Positions 37,187 through 46,103 of a stretch of 64,000 nucleotides of DNA are shown here, piece by piece. The translations under genes were made by a program, and so were the position numbers. Positions within the stretch are counted from its first letter, which is position 1; every line of letters starts with the position of its first letter. The notes beneath the pieces were generated by a model that was given only the letters and a program-made list of their open reading frames with translations, made no database searches and was not told the origin of the DNA. Source of the DNA: Rhabdaerophilum sp. SD176 (GTDB lineage Bacteria; Pseudomonadota; Alphaproteobacteria; Rhizobiales; Beijerinckiaceae); NCBI RefSeq assembly GCF_030143245.1, contig NZ_JARJNS010000003.1, forward strand, positions 372,001 through 436,000. The letters run 5' to 3'.

Positions 37187-37507
37187 TCAGTACCGGCAGA
37201 CGCGGACCCAGCGGCGGACATAGCCATAGGGCGTCCAGACGACGCGCGGCCGGGTGACGCAGCGGCGGTAATGGACCGGCGCCGGGCGATAGTAATACGG
37301 CCGGTAATGATGCCGCCGGTAGACATGGCGATACGGCCGGTAATGGCGGCGGTGATAGTAGACGGGGCTGGTCTGCGTTTTGGACTGGGCATCCAGGATC
37401 AGTGCCGGTCCGGAGGGAATGCCGGCCGCACGGGCCGGGGTCAGGCCGACAAGGCCGAGAAGCGCCGCGAACAGGGCGGCGAGGATCATGGGGGAAGAAC
37501 GGGTCAT
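37187..37507 (-). CDS. Small exported His/Tyr/Arg-rich protein
   Basis: A 106-residue protein. A clear signal peptide (ending TPARA) is followed after about 20 residues by a strongly repetitive tail of HRRHYRPY-like units and a Cys-containing end (RRCVTRP, RWVRVCRY). Such proteins are common in Hyphomicrobiales but have no known function; metal or cell-wall binding is a guess. AAGGAGA precedes the ATG at 37507. A longer frame through to 39097 is antisense to glyQ and not real. Confidence 0.75.
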   Translation of the reverse strand: MTRSSPMILAALFAALLGLVGLTPARAAGIPSGPALILDAQSKTQTSPVYYHRRHYRPYRHVYRRHHYRPYYYRPAPVHYRRCVTRPRVVWTPYGYVRRWVRVCRY

Positions 37508-37582
37508 GGTGCTCTCCTTGGGTCGCCCGGAAAGAGCGTACCGATTGAACATGAACAGTCGTGAAACAGGCTGGTCGAGATT

Positions 37583-37610
37583 GCCAGGCCGGCGGGACTG
37601 CCGGCCTGGC
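37583..37610 (-). terminator. Hairpin after the Gly-rich secreted protein gene
   Basis: An 11-bp perfect stem (37583-37593 with 37600-37610, 6-base loop) lies 7 bases after the stop of the minus-strand gene. No T-run is present. Confidence 0.5.
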
Positions 37611-37617
37611 TTCGGCC

Positions 37618-38088
37618 TTACATCGGCTTCACGCAGTAGAACTCGGCGGGGCCGCCCTGCGGGCTCGGCACCTGCTGGATGATCGCGCAATTGCTGAAGC
37701 CGTTGATCCGGACGATGCGCGGCGTCGAGCGCGGGTTGTTCTTGCAGCGCTCGCTGTCGATGCCGCTCTGGCTGCCTTCGCAATTGGCGCCGCGGATGCG
37801 GCCGCGGCCATTGTTGGGGTCCCTGTTCGGCTCGTTCGGGATCGGGTTGAAGGCGGCGATCGGGTTGGCCATCATTGGGCCGGCACCGCCACCAGCGCTG
37901 CCATTGCCAGCCGGACCACCGCCGCCACCATTGTTGGCGGATTGGGCCTGGACGGGGCCAGAGGTCATGGCTGCGATGCCGAACATGCCGGCGACCGTGC
38001 CGGTGGAGAGCGAGAGGGCGAGGGCGAGCATGCTGAAACGGCTGGCCTTGCGGAACTTGGCGGTGTGGGTGTTCGAAAGCTTGGTCAT
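37618..38088 (-). CDS. Small exported Gly/Asn-rich protein
   Basis: A 156-residue protein of unknown family. A signal peptide (ending PVQAQ) is followed by a Gly/Asn-rich linker (SANNGGGGGPAGNGSAGGGAG). A C-terminal part with four cysteines (GANCEGSQ, SERCKNN, FSNCAII, FYCVKP) could form two disulphides. CGGAGAAA lies 6 bases before the ATG at 38088. It is probably extracellular or periplasmic. Confidence 0.72.
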   Translation of the reverse strand: MTKLSNTHTAKFRKASRFSMLALALSLSTGTVAGMFGIAAMTSGPVQAQSANNGGGGGPAGNGSAGGGAGPMMANPIAAFNPIPNEPNRDPNNGRGRIRGANCEGSQSGIDSERCKNNPRSTPRIVRINGFSNCAIIQQVPSPQGGPAEFYCVKPM

Positions 38089-38171
38089 GGGTTTTCTCCG
38101 GGGTCTCGATGTTGGGGCGCCGGGGGGGAGCGCCATGACCGGGACAATGCCGCTTCCCGCGCCGGCCGGCG

Positions 38172-38258
38172 GTGCGTTCGCGCACAGGGCTTTCACGCCC
38201 CGTTAACCGCACCGCTACGGGTGAAGGGGCTTGCGAGCCTCCCGCACGCTCGGCTAGG
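38172..38258 (+). promoter_or_regulatory. Candidate glyQ promoter region
   Basis: TTGCGA (38231-38236) and GCTAGG (38253-38258) are spaced by 16 bases, a plausible alphaproteobacterial promoter for glyQ. A short hairpin with a TTCG loop (38172-38176 with 38181-38185) lies upstream. Nothing else is visible in the 202-base gap. Confidence 0.3.
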
Positions 38259-38290
38259 GGAAACCAACGCCTTTTCCGGGATGATCCGCC

Positions 38291-39229
38291 GTGACTGCTT
38301 TGACGCATGGGCCAGATGCCCTTCGACCTGACCGTTCCTTCCAGGGCCTGATCCTGACGCTCCAGCGCTTCTGGGCGGAAAAGGGCTGCGTCATCCTGCA
38401 GCCCTATGACATGGAGGTCGGCGCGGGCACCTTCCACCCGGCCACGACGCTGCGCGCCCTCGGCCCCCGGCCGTGGAATGCGGCCTATGTCCAGCCCTCG
38501 CGCCGGCCCAAGGATGGCCGCTATGGCGAGAACCCGAACCGGTTCCAGCACTATTACCAGTTCCAGGTCATCCTGAAGCCCTCGCCGCCGAACCTGCAGG
38601 AACTCTATCTCGAAAGCCTCTATGCCATCGGCATCGACCCGGCCCTGCATGACCTGCGTTTTGTCGAGGATGACTGGGAAAGCCCCACCCTCGGCGCCTG
38701 GGGCCTCGGCTGGGAATGCTGGTGTGACGGCATGGAAGTCAGCCAGTTCACCTATTTCCAGCAGGTGGCCGGCCAGGAATGCGCCCCGGTCGCGGGCGAA
38801 CTCACCTATGGGCTCGAGCGCCTCGCCATGTATCTCCAGGGCGTCGACAATGGCTTCGAGCTGAATTTCAACGGGCTCGAAGGTGACGCCAAGGTCACCT
38901 ACGGCGATGTCTTCCGGCAGGCTGAGCAGGAATATTCCCGGCACAATTTCGAATATGCGAATACCGAGAAGCTTTTCCGCAATTTCGCCGAGGCCGAGGC
39001 CGAGTGCCGGGCCCTGCTGGCCGCGGGCGAGGGCGGCGAGGGCCAGCGCCACCGGCAGGTCCTCCCGGCCTATGACCAATGCATCAAGGCTTCCCACGCC
39101 TTCAACCTGCTCGATGCGCGCGGCGTGATCTCGGTCACCGAACGGCAGAGCTACATCCTCCGCGTGCGCGAACTCGCCAAGGCCTGCGGCGCCGCCTGGG
39201 TGAAGACCGAAGCGGGCGGTGCGGCATGA
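38291..39229 (+). CDS. glyQ: Glycyl-tRNA synthetase alpha subunit
   Basis: Catalytic class II subunit of the bacterial alpha2beta2 enzyme. The 312-residue protein begins with GTG and contains the diagnostic [24 protein letters not shown], then [14 protein letters not shown] and [20 protein letters not shown]. Its stop overlaps the next start (ATGA). Confidence 0.97.
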   Translation: MTALTHGPDALRPDRSFQGLILTLQRFWAEKGCVILQPYDMEVGAGTFHPATTLRALGPRPWNAAYVQPSRRPKDGRYGENPNRFQHYYQFQVILKPSPPNLQELYLESLYAIGIDPALHDLRFVEDDWESPTLGAWGLGWECWCDGMEVSQFTYFQQVAGQECAPVAGELTYGLERLAMYLQGVDNGFELNFNGLEGDAKVTYGDVFRQAEQEYSRHNFEYANTEKLFRNFAEAEAECRALLAAGEGGEGQRHRQVLPAYDQCIKASHAFNLLDARGVISVTERQSYILRVRELAKACGAAWVKTEAGGAA

Positions 39230-39702
39230 ACCGGCGGCATGTCGTCCTCGCGCTGCTGGCCGGCCTCGCGAGCGGACCGGCTTTTGCGCAAGCCAGCCCG
39301 GCGGATCCGGTTGCCGTGGTGCGGCAGGTCTATGACCCGAAGATCAAGAATGCCCAGCGGCCCTATTCCGCCCGGCTGCGGAAACTCTATGCCGCGGCAA
39401 TCCGGACCTCGCGGCGGCTGAACGAAGTCGTCTCCGGCCTCGATTTCGATCCGACGACCAATTCGCAGGATTCGGACGACAACCTCCGCGAGACGCTCAA
39501 ATTCTCGACCACAAATGCGTCGGGCGGCAAGGCTGTCGTCTCGGTGACGATGCGCATCTTCAAGGAGCAGCCCGAGCAGACGCTGGTCTTCGAACTGGTG
39601 CAGGAGAAAAACGCCTGGCGAATCGACGACATCGTCAACCCCGCGCAAACCGATGGCTGGCGCTGGTCGAAAATGCTCGAGGCCGGCGCAAAAGGCAATT
39701 GA
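39226..39702 (+). CDS. DUF3828-like exported protein
   Basis: A 158-residue protein with a signal peptide ([22 protein letters not shown]). The soluble domain resembles DUF3828: [12 protein letters not shown] at the start, [12 protein letters not shown], and [18 protein letters not shown] near the end. The start overlaps glyQ by four bases, so it is translationally coupled to an aminoacyl-tRNA synthetase despite being a predicted periplasmic protein. Function unknown. Confidence 0.75.
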   Translation: MNRRHVVLALLAGLASGPAFAQASPADPVAVVRQVYDPKIKNAQRPYSARLRKLYAAAIRTSRRLNEVVSGLDFDPTTNSQDSDDNLRETLKFSTTNASGGKAVVSVTMRIFKEQPEQTLVFELVQEKNAWRIDDIVNPAQTDGWRWSKMLEAGAKGN

Positions 39703-39744
39703 ATGGATCGCCGGCATTTTCCGGCCTCAACCGAGGGACAACCC

Positions 39745-39987
39745 ATGACGAAACCGCATGTTGGTGGCACGGCGCCCATCCCCGTCGAGGTGGAAAAGGG
39801 CAAGGATTACTGGTGGTGTACCTGTGGCCTGTCGAAGAACCAGCCGTTCTGCGACGGCTCCCACAATGCGGAGGGCAAATTCAGCCCGATGCAGTGGACG
39901 GCCGAATCCGATCGCCGCGTCTTCTTCTGCACCTGCAAGCAGACGGGCAAATCGCCCCTCTGCGACGGCGCGCATAACAAGCTCTGA
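39745..39987 (+). CDS. CDGSH iron-sulfur protein
   Basis: An 80-residue protein with two CDGSH-type 2Fe-2S motifs: [16 protein letters not shown] and [16 protein letters not shown]. Each has three cysteines and one histidine as ligands. Such clusters are redox-active and can be transferred. The ATG at 39745 is the point where similarity starts. It lies between the DUF3828-like gene and glyS. Confidence 0.93.
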   Translation: MTKPHVGGTAPIPVEVEKGKDYWWCTCGLSKNQPFCDGSHNAEGKFSPMQWTAESDRRVFFCTCKQTGKSPLCDGAHNKL

Positions 39988-40048
39988 ACCCAAACCAGCC
40001 GATGCCGCGCCTGATCCGGGCGCGGCCAGCCCGGAACCCGGAACGCCC

Positions 40049-42439
40049 ATGCCTGATCTTCTGTTCGAACTCTTCTCCGAGGAAATTCCGGCCCGCATGC
40101 AGAAGCAGGCCTCGGAGGATCTGAAGCGCCTCGTGACCAACGCGCTGGTCGAGGCGGGCGTGACCTATGAGGGCGCGCAGGCCTATGCGACGCCGCGCCG
40201 GCTGGCTTTGCATGTCGTCGGCCTGCCGGCCCGCCAGCCGGATACGCGCGAGGAGCGCAAGGGCCCGCGCGTCGGCTCGCCCGAAGGCGCGGTGCAGGGC
40301 TTCCTGAAAGCGGCGGGCCTCGCCTCGCTTGATCAGGCGAAGATCGAGAGCGATCCGAAGAAGGGCGAATTCTACGTCGCCGTGATCGAGAAGCCGGGCC
40401 GCCCCACTTTGGACCTGCTGGCCGAGATCCTGCCGGCGACGATCCGCGCCTTCCCCTGGCCGAAGAGCATGCGCTGGGGCGCGGCCAGCACCTCCTCCGC
40501 GTCGCTGCGCTGGGTGCGACCGCTCCGCGCGATTCTCGCCACCTTCGGCGCCGAGACCGAGGAGCCCGAGATCGTCCCCTTCGCGGTGGACGGGCTCGCC
40601 GCCGGCAACATCACCTATGGCCACCGTTTTCTGGCGCCGGCGGAAATCCGCGTGAAGCGCTTCGAGGATTACGCGGCGAAGCTCGAGGCGGCGAAGGTCG
40701 TGCTCGATCCCGCCCGCCGCAAGGAGATCATCCGGCAGGATGCCCGCAACCTCGCTTTCGCGCAGGGGCTTGAGGTTGTCGAGGATGAGGGCCTGCTCGA
40801 TGAGGTGGCGGGGCTGGTCGAATGGCCCGTCGTGCTGATGGGCCGCTTCGAGGACGCCTTCCTCGACGTGCCGGGCGAGGTCATCCGCGCCACGATCCGC
40901 GCCAACCAGAAATGCTTCGTCCTGCGCGGCCCCGATGGCCGGCTCGCCAGCCGTTTCCTGCTGGTCTCGAATATCGAGGCGAAGGATGGCGGCGCCACCA
41001 TCATCGCCGGCAATGAGCGCGTCATCCGCGCCCGCCTCTCCGATGCCAAGTTTTTCTGGGAGACCGACAAGAAGGTCTGGCGCGAGGATACGGGCTTCAC
41101 CCGGCTGGAGCGCTTCAAGAACGTCACCTTCCACGAGAAGCTCGGCAGCCAGTGGGATCGCATCGAGCGCATCCGCGCGCTGGCAAAGGAACTCTGCGCC
41201 GTCACCGGCGCTGACCTCGAGAAGGTCGATCTCGCCGCCCGCATCTGCAAGCTCGACCTGCAGACCGAGGTTGTGGGCGAATTCCCGGAAGTGCAGGGCC
41301 TGATGGGCCGGATCTATGCCGGGCAGATCGGGCTCGACCCCTCGGTCGCCGCCGCCTGCGAGGAGCATTACAAGCCGGTCGGCCCCGGCGATTCCGTGCC
41401 GAAAGACCCGGTTTCCACTACCGTCGCGCTGGCGGACAAGCTCGATACGCTGGTCGGGTTCTGGGCGATCGACGAAAAGCCAACGGGCAGCAAGGACCCC
41501 TATGCGCTCAGGCGAGCGGCGCTGGGGGTTATTCGGCTGCTGGTGGAGAATGGGGTGAAGGTGGGCGTCACCAACTTGGTTTCTTGGACGCATCCCAGAA
41601 TCTATCGTCGCGCAGACTTTGTTCTCCGATATGTAAAAAAAGATCAAGATGACTTATTTGATGTCCCTTCTTGGCACATGGATATTGGCCCAAGGTACGA
41701 TGAAGAAGGCAATGAATACTATTATTTTGATGATGTGAAATACGCATCGAATGAAGATGTCTATATATATAAGGACCATCTGATTGGCGATGACGATCTG
41801 TTTTCTTTCCGCCTGCAGATCCTGAAAGACCCCAACGGAAATGGAATGGATCGTAGGGCAGAAATTGCGGCTAGTTGCCAAAGGTTCTTGTCTTTAGAGA
41901 AAGTCGCTTCCGACCTCCTCTCCTTCTTCCATGACCGCCTGAAAGTCATGCTCCGCGACCAGGGCGCACGGCATGACCTCGTCGATGCCGTGCTTGGCAA
42001 TGGCGAGGCCAATGACGACCTCCTCCTCGTCACCCGCCGCGTGAACGCCCTCGGCCACTTCCTCGAAACCGAGGATGGCACGTCGCTGCTCGCCGGCTTC
42101 AAGCGCGCGGCGAATATCCTCCGCGCCGAGGAGAAGAAGGATGGCGAGGGCGCCTTCGAGGCGGCCGCCGACCCCGCACTCTGCCGCGAACCGAGCGAGA
42201 AGGCCCTGCTCGAGGCGCTCTCGAAAGCCGGCGAGGCGGCGGGCATCGCGCTCGGCAAGGCCGATTTCGAGGCGGCGATGCGCGCCATGGCGGCGCTGCG
42301 CGGCCCGGTCGATGCCTTTTTCGAGGCGGTCCTCGTCAATGCCGAGGATCCGGCCATCCGCCGCAACCGCCTTGCCTTGCTCGCCACGCTCCGCCGCGTG
42401 ACGCGGCAGGTCGCGGATTTCAGCCGCATCGCGGGGTAG
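40049..42439 (+). CDS. glyS: Glycyl-tRNA synthetase beta subunit with an unusual insertion
   Basis: The beta subunit binds tRNA(Gly) and supports the alpha subunit. Typical blocks are [18 protein letters not shown] at the start, [17 protein letters not shown], the HD-like [29 protein letters not shown], and the C-terminal [27 protein letters not shown]. The length of 796 residues is clearly above the usual 690-750. The excess lies at residues 503-621, encoded by AT-rich DNA (41555-41911) unlike the rest of the gene. The reading frame is intact across it. Confidence 0.94.
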   Translation: MPDLLFELFSEEIPARMQKQASEDLKRLVTNALVEAGVTYEGAQAYATPRRLALHVVGLPARQPDTREERKGPRVGSPEGAVQGFLKAAGLASLDQAKIESDPKKGEFYVAVIEKPGRPTLDLLAEILPATIRAFPWPKSMRWGAASTSSASLRWVRPLRAILATFGAETEEPEIVPFAVDGLAAGNITYGHRFLAPAEIRVKRFEDYAAKLEAAKVVLDPARRKEIIRQDARNLAFAQGLEVVEDEGLLDEVAGLVEWPVVLMGRFEDAFLDVPGEVIRATIRANQKCFVLRGPDGRLASRFLLVSNIEAKDGGATIIAGNERVIRARLSDAKFFWETDKKVWREDTGFTRLERFKNVTFHEKLGSQWDRIERIRALAKELCAVTGADLEKVDLAARICKLDLQTEVVGEFPEVQGLMGRIYAGQIGLDPSVAAACEEHYKPVGPGDSVPKDPVSTTVALADKLDTLVGFWAIDEKPTGSKDPYALRRAALGVIRLLVENGVKVGVTNLVSWTHPRIYRRADFVLRYVKKDQDDLFDVPSWHMDIGPRYDEEGNEYYYFDDVKYASNEDVYIYKDHLIGDDDLFSFRLQILKDPNGNGMDRRAEIAASCQRFLSLEKVASDLLSFFHDRLKVMLRDQGARHDLVDAVLGNGEANDDLLLVTRRVNALGHFLETEDGTSLLAGFKRAANILRAEEKKDGEGAFEAAADPALCREPSEKALLEALSKAGEAAGIALGKADFEAAMRAMAALRGPVDAFFEAVLVNAEDPAIRRNRLALLATLRRVTRQVADFSRIAG
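41575..41900 (+). other. AT-rich in-frame insertion within glyS
   Basis: By direct count, positions 41581-41880 have 127 G/C of 300 (42%), while the surrounding coding sequence is clearly GC-rich. Codons rare elsewhere here (TTA, ATA, many AAT/GAT/TAT) cluster in it. The encoded segment is acidic and aromatic (for example [11 protein letters not shown] and EDVYIYKDH) and I do not recognise it. Near its ends are the similar strings CCAACTTGGTTTCTTG (41571-41586) and CCAAAGGTTCTTG (41878-41890), a possible but weak direct repeat. Confidence 0.75.
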
Positions 42440-42584
42440 GGCCGGGCCGCCCCGTCACCCGCGATTCCGACATTCGGTCAGGCCTGCTGCCCTTTTGGCG
42501 TGATCTTGACGCAAGAAGGCAAAGCGACAGTCTCGCCAAGGCCGGGAATCTGGCCTAGGCTCGGGGCAACCTTGGAGCTTTCCC

Positions 42585-43865
42585 ATGAATGCCACCGCTT
42601 CCCGCGCGCTTGCGCCGGGCCTGATCATCCTTGCCGGCTGCGCCTGTTCGATGCTCACCTTCGGGCCGCGTGCCACGATGGGCTTCTTCCAGCAGCCGAT
42701 CATCTCCACCCATGGCTGGGGCCGCGATGTCTTCGCGATGGCCCTCGCCATCCAGAACCTGCTCTGGGGCGTCGGCCAGCCCTTCATGGGCGCCATCGCC
42801 GATCGCTTCGGCACCCTGCGCGTACTCTGGGTCGGCGCCAGCCTCTATGCCGCCGGCCTCGCGCTGATGACCGTGGCGGGCGACCCGCTGACGCTGAACC
42901 TCACCGCCGGTGTGCTCATCGGATTCGGCCTCGCCGGCTCGTCCTTCAACCTCGTCCTCGCCGCCTTCGGCAAGCTGCTGCCGCCGGAAAAGCGCTCGAT
43001 GGCCTTCGGCGCCGGCACGGCCGCCGGCTCCTTCGGCCAGTTCCTGTTCTCGCCGCTTGGCGTGGCGCTGATCCGCGATTACGGCTGGCAGAATGCGCTG
43101 CTGATCTTCGCCGGCCTGACCATGCTGGTCCTGCCGCTGGCGCTCGCCATCGCCACACCGCCCCAGAAGCAGGCGGCTGCCAATGCCGCGCCAAGCGCCG
43201 ACAACCAGTCGGTCAAGCAGGCGCTCAACCAGGCCTTCCGGCACCGCTCCTATGTGCTGCTGGTGCTCGGTTTCTTCACCTGCGGCTTCCAGCTTGCCTT
43301 CATCACGGTGCATCTTCCGTCCTATTTCAAGGATATCGGCCTGCCGCCGGAAGTGGGCGGCTGGACGCTGGCGCTGGTCGGCATCTTCAACATTGTCGGC
43401 TCGCTTTCGGCTGGCTGGCTCGGCAACCGCATGCCCAAGCGATGGATCCTCGCCGCGATCTATTTCGCCCGTTCGGTGGTGACGATCGGGCTGCTGCTCT
43501 CGATCCCCTTCGTCGCGCAGCCGGTCAGCGTTTTCGGCATCGTGACAACGGTCGGGGTGCTCTCGGCGCTGACTTTCGGCGCCTTCACGGGGCTGCTCTG
43601 GCTCTCCACCGTGCCGCCAACGGCCGCCCTCGTCTCGATCATGTTCGGGCCGCGCTACATGGCGATGCTCTACGGCTTTGCTTTCTTCTCGCACCAGGTC
43701 GGCGCCTTCCTCGGCGTTTGGCTGGGCGGCCTGCTCTTCGAGCGCACCGGCAGCTATGACGTGGTCTGGTGGCTTTCCGTCGGGCTCGGCGTGGCTTCGG
43801 CCATCATCAACCTGCCGATCATCGAGCGCGCCGCGCCGGGCCGCTGGCAGCCCCAACCGGCCTAG
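42585..43865 (+). CDS. Major facilitator superfamily transporter
   Basis: A 426-residue inner-membrane protein with about twelve hydrophobic helices. A typical MFS loop is present (GAIADRFGTLRVLWVGA). The cytoplasmic linker in the middle is charged (QKQAAANAAPSADNQSVKQAL). The substrate cannot be read from sequence; the general pattern is that of the oxalate/formate or monocarboxylate transporter-like groups. Its end overlaps the convergent LysR gene by four bases. Confidence 0.88.
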   Translation: MNATASRALAPGLIILAGCACSMLTFGPRATMGFFQQPIISTHGWGRDVFAMALAIQNLLWGVGQPFMGAIADRFGTLRVLWVGASLYAAGLALMTVAGDPLTLNLTAGVLIGFGLAGSSFNLVLAAFGKLLPPEKRSMAFGAGTAAGSFGQFLFSPLGVALIRDYGWQNALLIFAGLTMLVLPLALAIATPPQKQAAANAAPSADNQSVKQALNQAFRHRSYVLLVLGFFTCGFQLAFITVHLPSYFKDIGLPPEVGGWTLALVGIFNIVGSLSAGWLGNRMPKRWILAAIYFARSVVTIGLLLSIPFVAQPVSVFGIVTTVGVLSALTFGAFTGLLWLSTVPPTAALVSIMFGPRYMAMLYGFAFFSHQVGAFLGVWLGGLLFERTGSYDVVWWLSVGLGVASAIINLPIIERAAPGRWQPQPA

Positions 43866-44791
43866 GCCGGCGGGTTGGAAATGTCGTCGCCTTCGATCAG
43901 GCGGCGGCGCTTCGTCAGCTCCGCACCGAAGAACTCGAGAAAGGCCCGCACCCGCGCGGCCTTCTTCAGATCCGGATGGGTCAGAACCCACAGGCCGGTA
44001 TCCGAGGAAATGCGGAGCGAGTGGATCCGCACAAGGTCGGGCAACTGGTCGCCGATGAAGCAGGGCAGGGTTGTCATGCCGAGGCCGGCCTGCGCCGCGC
44101 TGGCGAGGGTGGAGACCATGTTGACCTTCACCACCACGCATTCGGGCGGCACTTGCCCGGAAATCCAGCGCCCGCCGGCGGTCATCCCGATCGGATCGCC
44201 GAGGCCGACCCAGCGGGCCGGCTTGCGCAGCAGGCTCTCGGGGTGCGCCAGGTCCGGCTTCTGCTCGGCAACGAAGGTGCGGCCGGCATAGCAGCCCCAG
44301 CCGATCGTGGCGACGCGCCGCCCGACCAGCGAAGGCGGCGGATCGACCGAGGCGCGGATGGCCACATCGGCATCACGCCGCGACAGGTTCAGGGCGCGGT
44401 TATCGATCACAAAATCGAGCGTGATTTCCGGATAGCGCTGGCGGAAAGCGCAGAAGATCGGCGAGACGAGATGCGAGAAAATCGTGTCTGTCGTCGTCAC
44501 CCGCAGCTCGCCCGAGGGGCGGACATCCTGCCCGGCAATCCGGCGCTCGAATTCAAGGATGGATTCGGCCATCCGGCTGGCCAGCGCCACCATCTCCTCA
44601 CCCGCCGAAGTCAGCAGGTAGCCGGAACGGGCACGCTCGAAGATCCGCACGCCGAGATGCTCCTCAAGCGTGTTCAACCGCCGGAAAACCGTCGAATTGT
44701 TGACACCGAGGGCTTCCGCCGCGCCACCGAGGGACCGGTGGTCGGCAATGGCGCGGACGAGGCGGAAATCATCCCAGGCGAGTGGCTGCAT
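43862..44791 (-). CDS. LysR-family transcriptional regulator
   Basis: A 309-residue regulator with an N-terminal winged helix-turn-helix (DDFRLVRAIADHRSLGGAAEALGVNNSTVFRRLNTLE is the region). The ligand-binding domain starts near SGELRVTTTDTIFS. The effector is unknown. It converges with the MFS gene rather than diverging from a target as LysR regulators usually do. A T-N11-A palindrome lies upstream. Sua5 is upstream on the same strand. Confidence 0.92.
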   Translation of the reverse strand: MQPLAWDDFRLVRAIADHRSLGGAAEALGVNNSTVFRRLNTLEEHLGVRIFERARSGYLLTSAGEEMVALASRMAESILEFERRIAGQDVRPSGELRVTTTDTIFSHLVSPIFCAFRQRYPEITLDFVIDNRALNLSRRDADVAIRASVDPPPSLVGRRVATIGWGCYAGRTFVAEQKPDLAHPESLLRKPARWVGLGDPIGMTAGGRWISGQVPPECVVVKVNMVSTLASAAQAGLGMTTLPCFIGDQLPDLVRIHSLRISSDTGLWVLTHPDLKKAARVRAFLEFFGAELTKRRRLIEGDDISNPPA

Positions 44792-44805
44792 GGCGGATCA
44801 CAGAT

Positions 44806-44820
44806 TGTATTCGTTATACA
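44806..44820 (-). promoter_or_regulatory. Candidate LysR autoregulatory box
   Basis: TGTAT-TCGTT-ATACA is a perfect 5-bp inverted repeat that fits the LysR T-N11-A pattern. It lies 15 bases upstream of the lysR start, where binding would block transcription or translation. Confidence 0.45.
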
Positions 44821-44848
44821 GTATCAAGAACTATCTCCGCATGATTTA

Positions 44849-45871
44849 TCAACTTTTGGCAAGGGTGTCCGAGGCGTCGGAACTTGCCGTCTCCCGCGGT
44901 GCCGCAGCGCGCGACAGCCTGTCCTGGATCGCCTCGCCAAGCCCGGTGCCCGGCAGCGGTGCCACGGCGATTCCGGTGCTGGGCACCGAATCCAGCACAC
45001 GCAGGCAGCCATAAAGCCGTGACGCCGCCTCCGCGAGATCGCCCGATCGCGACAGATTCAGCCTGGCCACGGGCTCTGCACCACCCGGTTCGGCCGAGCC
45101 GAATCCGAGATAGGCCTCGCCCGGGCGAAGGGCTGTGGCGTTAAGTCGCACGCCATGCTGCGGCGCGTAATGGGAGCTCAGCCGCCCGGGGGCGAGCGGC
45201 CGGCCGGGATCGGCCGAAGCGGTTTCGAGCGGCCGGCCCAGCTTCGCCTCGATTGCCTCGCGCGGGACGCCGCCAGGGCGAAGAAGCGTGACCACGCCGC
45301 CGAGGCAGCCGACAATCGTTGATTCGACGCCGATGGGCGTGGCCCCGCCATCGACAATCGCCGCAATCCGGCCGGCAAGGTCCTCCTCGACATGGCGCGC
45401 ATCGCTGGCCGAGACATGCCCCGAACGGTTGGCGCTCGGCGCGGCGACCGGGCGGCCCGCGGCCTGAAGAATCGCCTGCGCCACCGGATGATCCGGGACA
45501 CGGATCGCCACCGAATCGAGCCCGGCCCGGGCCAGTTCGCAAACCGGCCCACCGGCACGGGCGGGAACAACAAGAGTCAGCGGGCCCGGCCAGAACGCTT
45601 CCGCCAGAACCCGCGCTTCCGTCGGGAACTCGCCAAGCGCGAGGGCCTGATCGAGGCTGGCGACATGGGCGATCAGCGGGTTGAAGCGCGGGCGGCCTTT
45701 GGCAGCATAAAGCTGCGCGATGGCCTGCGGGTCCGTGGCATCCGCGCCGAGCCCGTAGACGGTCTCGGTCGGAAATGCGACGAGTTCACCTCCGGCCAAC
45801 ATGGCCCCCGCACGGGCCAGATCTTCCGGCCGGTCGGTCAGGACAAGTGTCGTCGCGGTTGGCGAATGCAT
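44849..45871 (-). CDS. Threonylcarbamoyladenylate synthase (Sua5 type)
   Basis: Makes the threonylcarbamoyl-AMP used for t6A37 on tRNA. The 340-residue protein has the YrdC domain (VAFPTETVYGLGADAT, KGRPRFNPLIAHV, APSANRSGHVSAS). A C-terminal Sua5 domain begins after the linker LAPGRLSSHYAPQHG, so it is the long form and not TsaC. An ATG at 45889 is in frame; I prefer 45871, though neither has a clear ribosome binding site. Confidence 0.92.
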   Translation of the reverse strand: MHSPTATTLVLTDRPEDLARAGAMLAGGELVAFPTETVYGLGADATDPQAIAQLYAAKGRPRFNPLIAHVASLDQALALGEFPTEARVLAEAFWPGPLTLVVPARAGGPVCELARAGLDSVAIRVPDHPVAQAILQAAGRPVAAPSANRSGHVSASDARHVEEDLAGRIAAIVDGGATPIGVESTIVGCLGGVVTLLRPGGVPREAIEAKLGRPLETASADPGRPLAPGRLSSHYAPQHGVRLNATALRPGEAYLGFGSAEPGGAEPVARLNLSRSGDLAEAASRLYGCLRVLDSVPSTGIAVAPLPGTGLGEAIQDRLSRAAAPRETASSDASDTLAKS

Positions 45872-45987
45872 GGGACATCTTTGAGGCAAGTTACCTCATG
45901 TCTGCAACACATCTTTGTCGGCCAGCTGACTGCGTTGACCGCGCCGGAAGTCTAGAAGGAAGGCCTTGCCATCCGGCACGAAACCAG

Positions 45988-46007
45988 ATAGTTTATATAT
46001 GAACTAA
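45988..46007. promoter_or_regulatory. Palindromic operator upstream of the acyl-CoA dehydrogenase operon
   Basis: ATAGTTTATATATGAACTAA matches the site at 29412-29431 at 18 of 20 positions and shares the flanking ATCAGG. It is an imperfect palindrome and lies about 97 bases before the acyl-CoA dehydrogenase start. It is the best evidence in the window for a shared regulator of acyl-CoA oxidation. Confidence 0.7.
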
Positions 46008-46103
46008 ATCAGGGCTGCGCGCTTCCGCCTGTCGGGGAGGCTTGCTAGACCTTCGTCAGCACGGAACGAGGCCGGGTAACGGCCTGCATCGGGGAGAGAG
46101 GCC

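Noticed and set aside
37543-37563. Possible second SOS box (GAACATGAACAGTCGTGAAAC)
   Set aside because: The spacing and half-sites do not give GAAC-N7-GAAC; the closest match has AAAC in place of the second half-site.
37508-39097. Upstream extension of the small His/Tyr-rich protein frame
   Set aside because: The extension runs antisense to the 5' part of glyQ and in another frame through the Gly-rich protein gene. The signal peptide and ribosome binding site fix the start at 37507.
41555-41911. Intein, intron or separate gene inside glyS
   Set aside because: The stretch is in frame with no stop codons, is too short for a self-splicing intron with ORF, and lacks intein splice residues. A plain protein insertion is the simplest reading.
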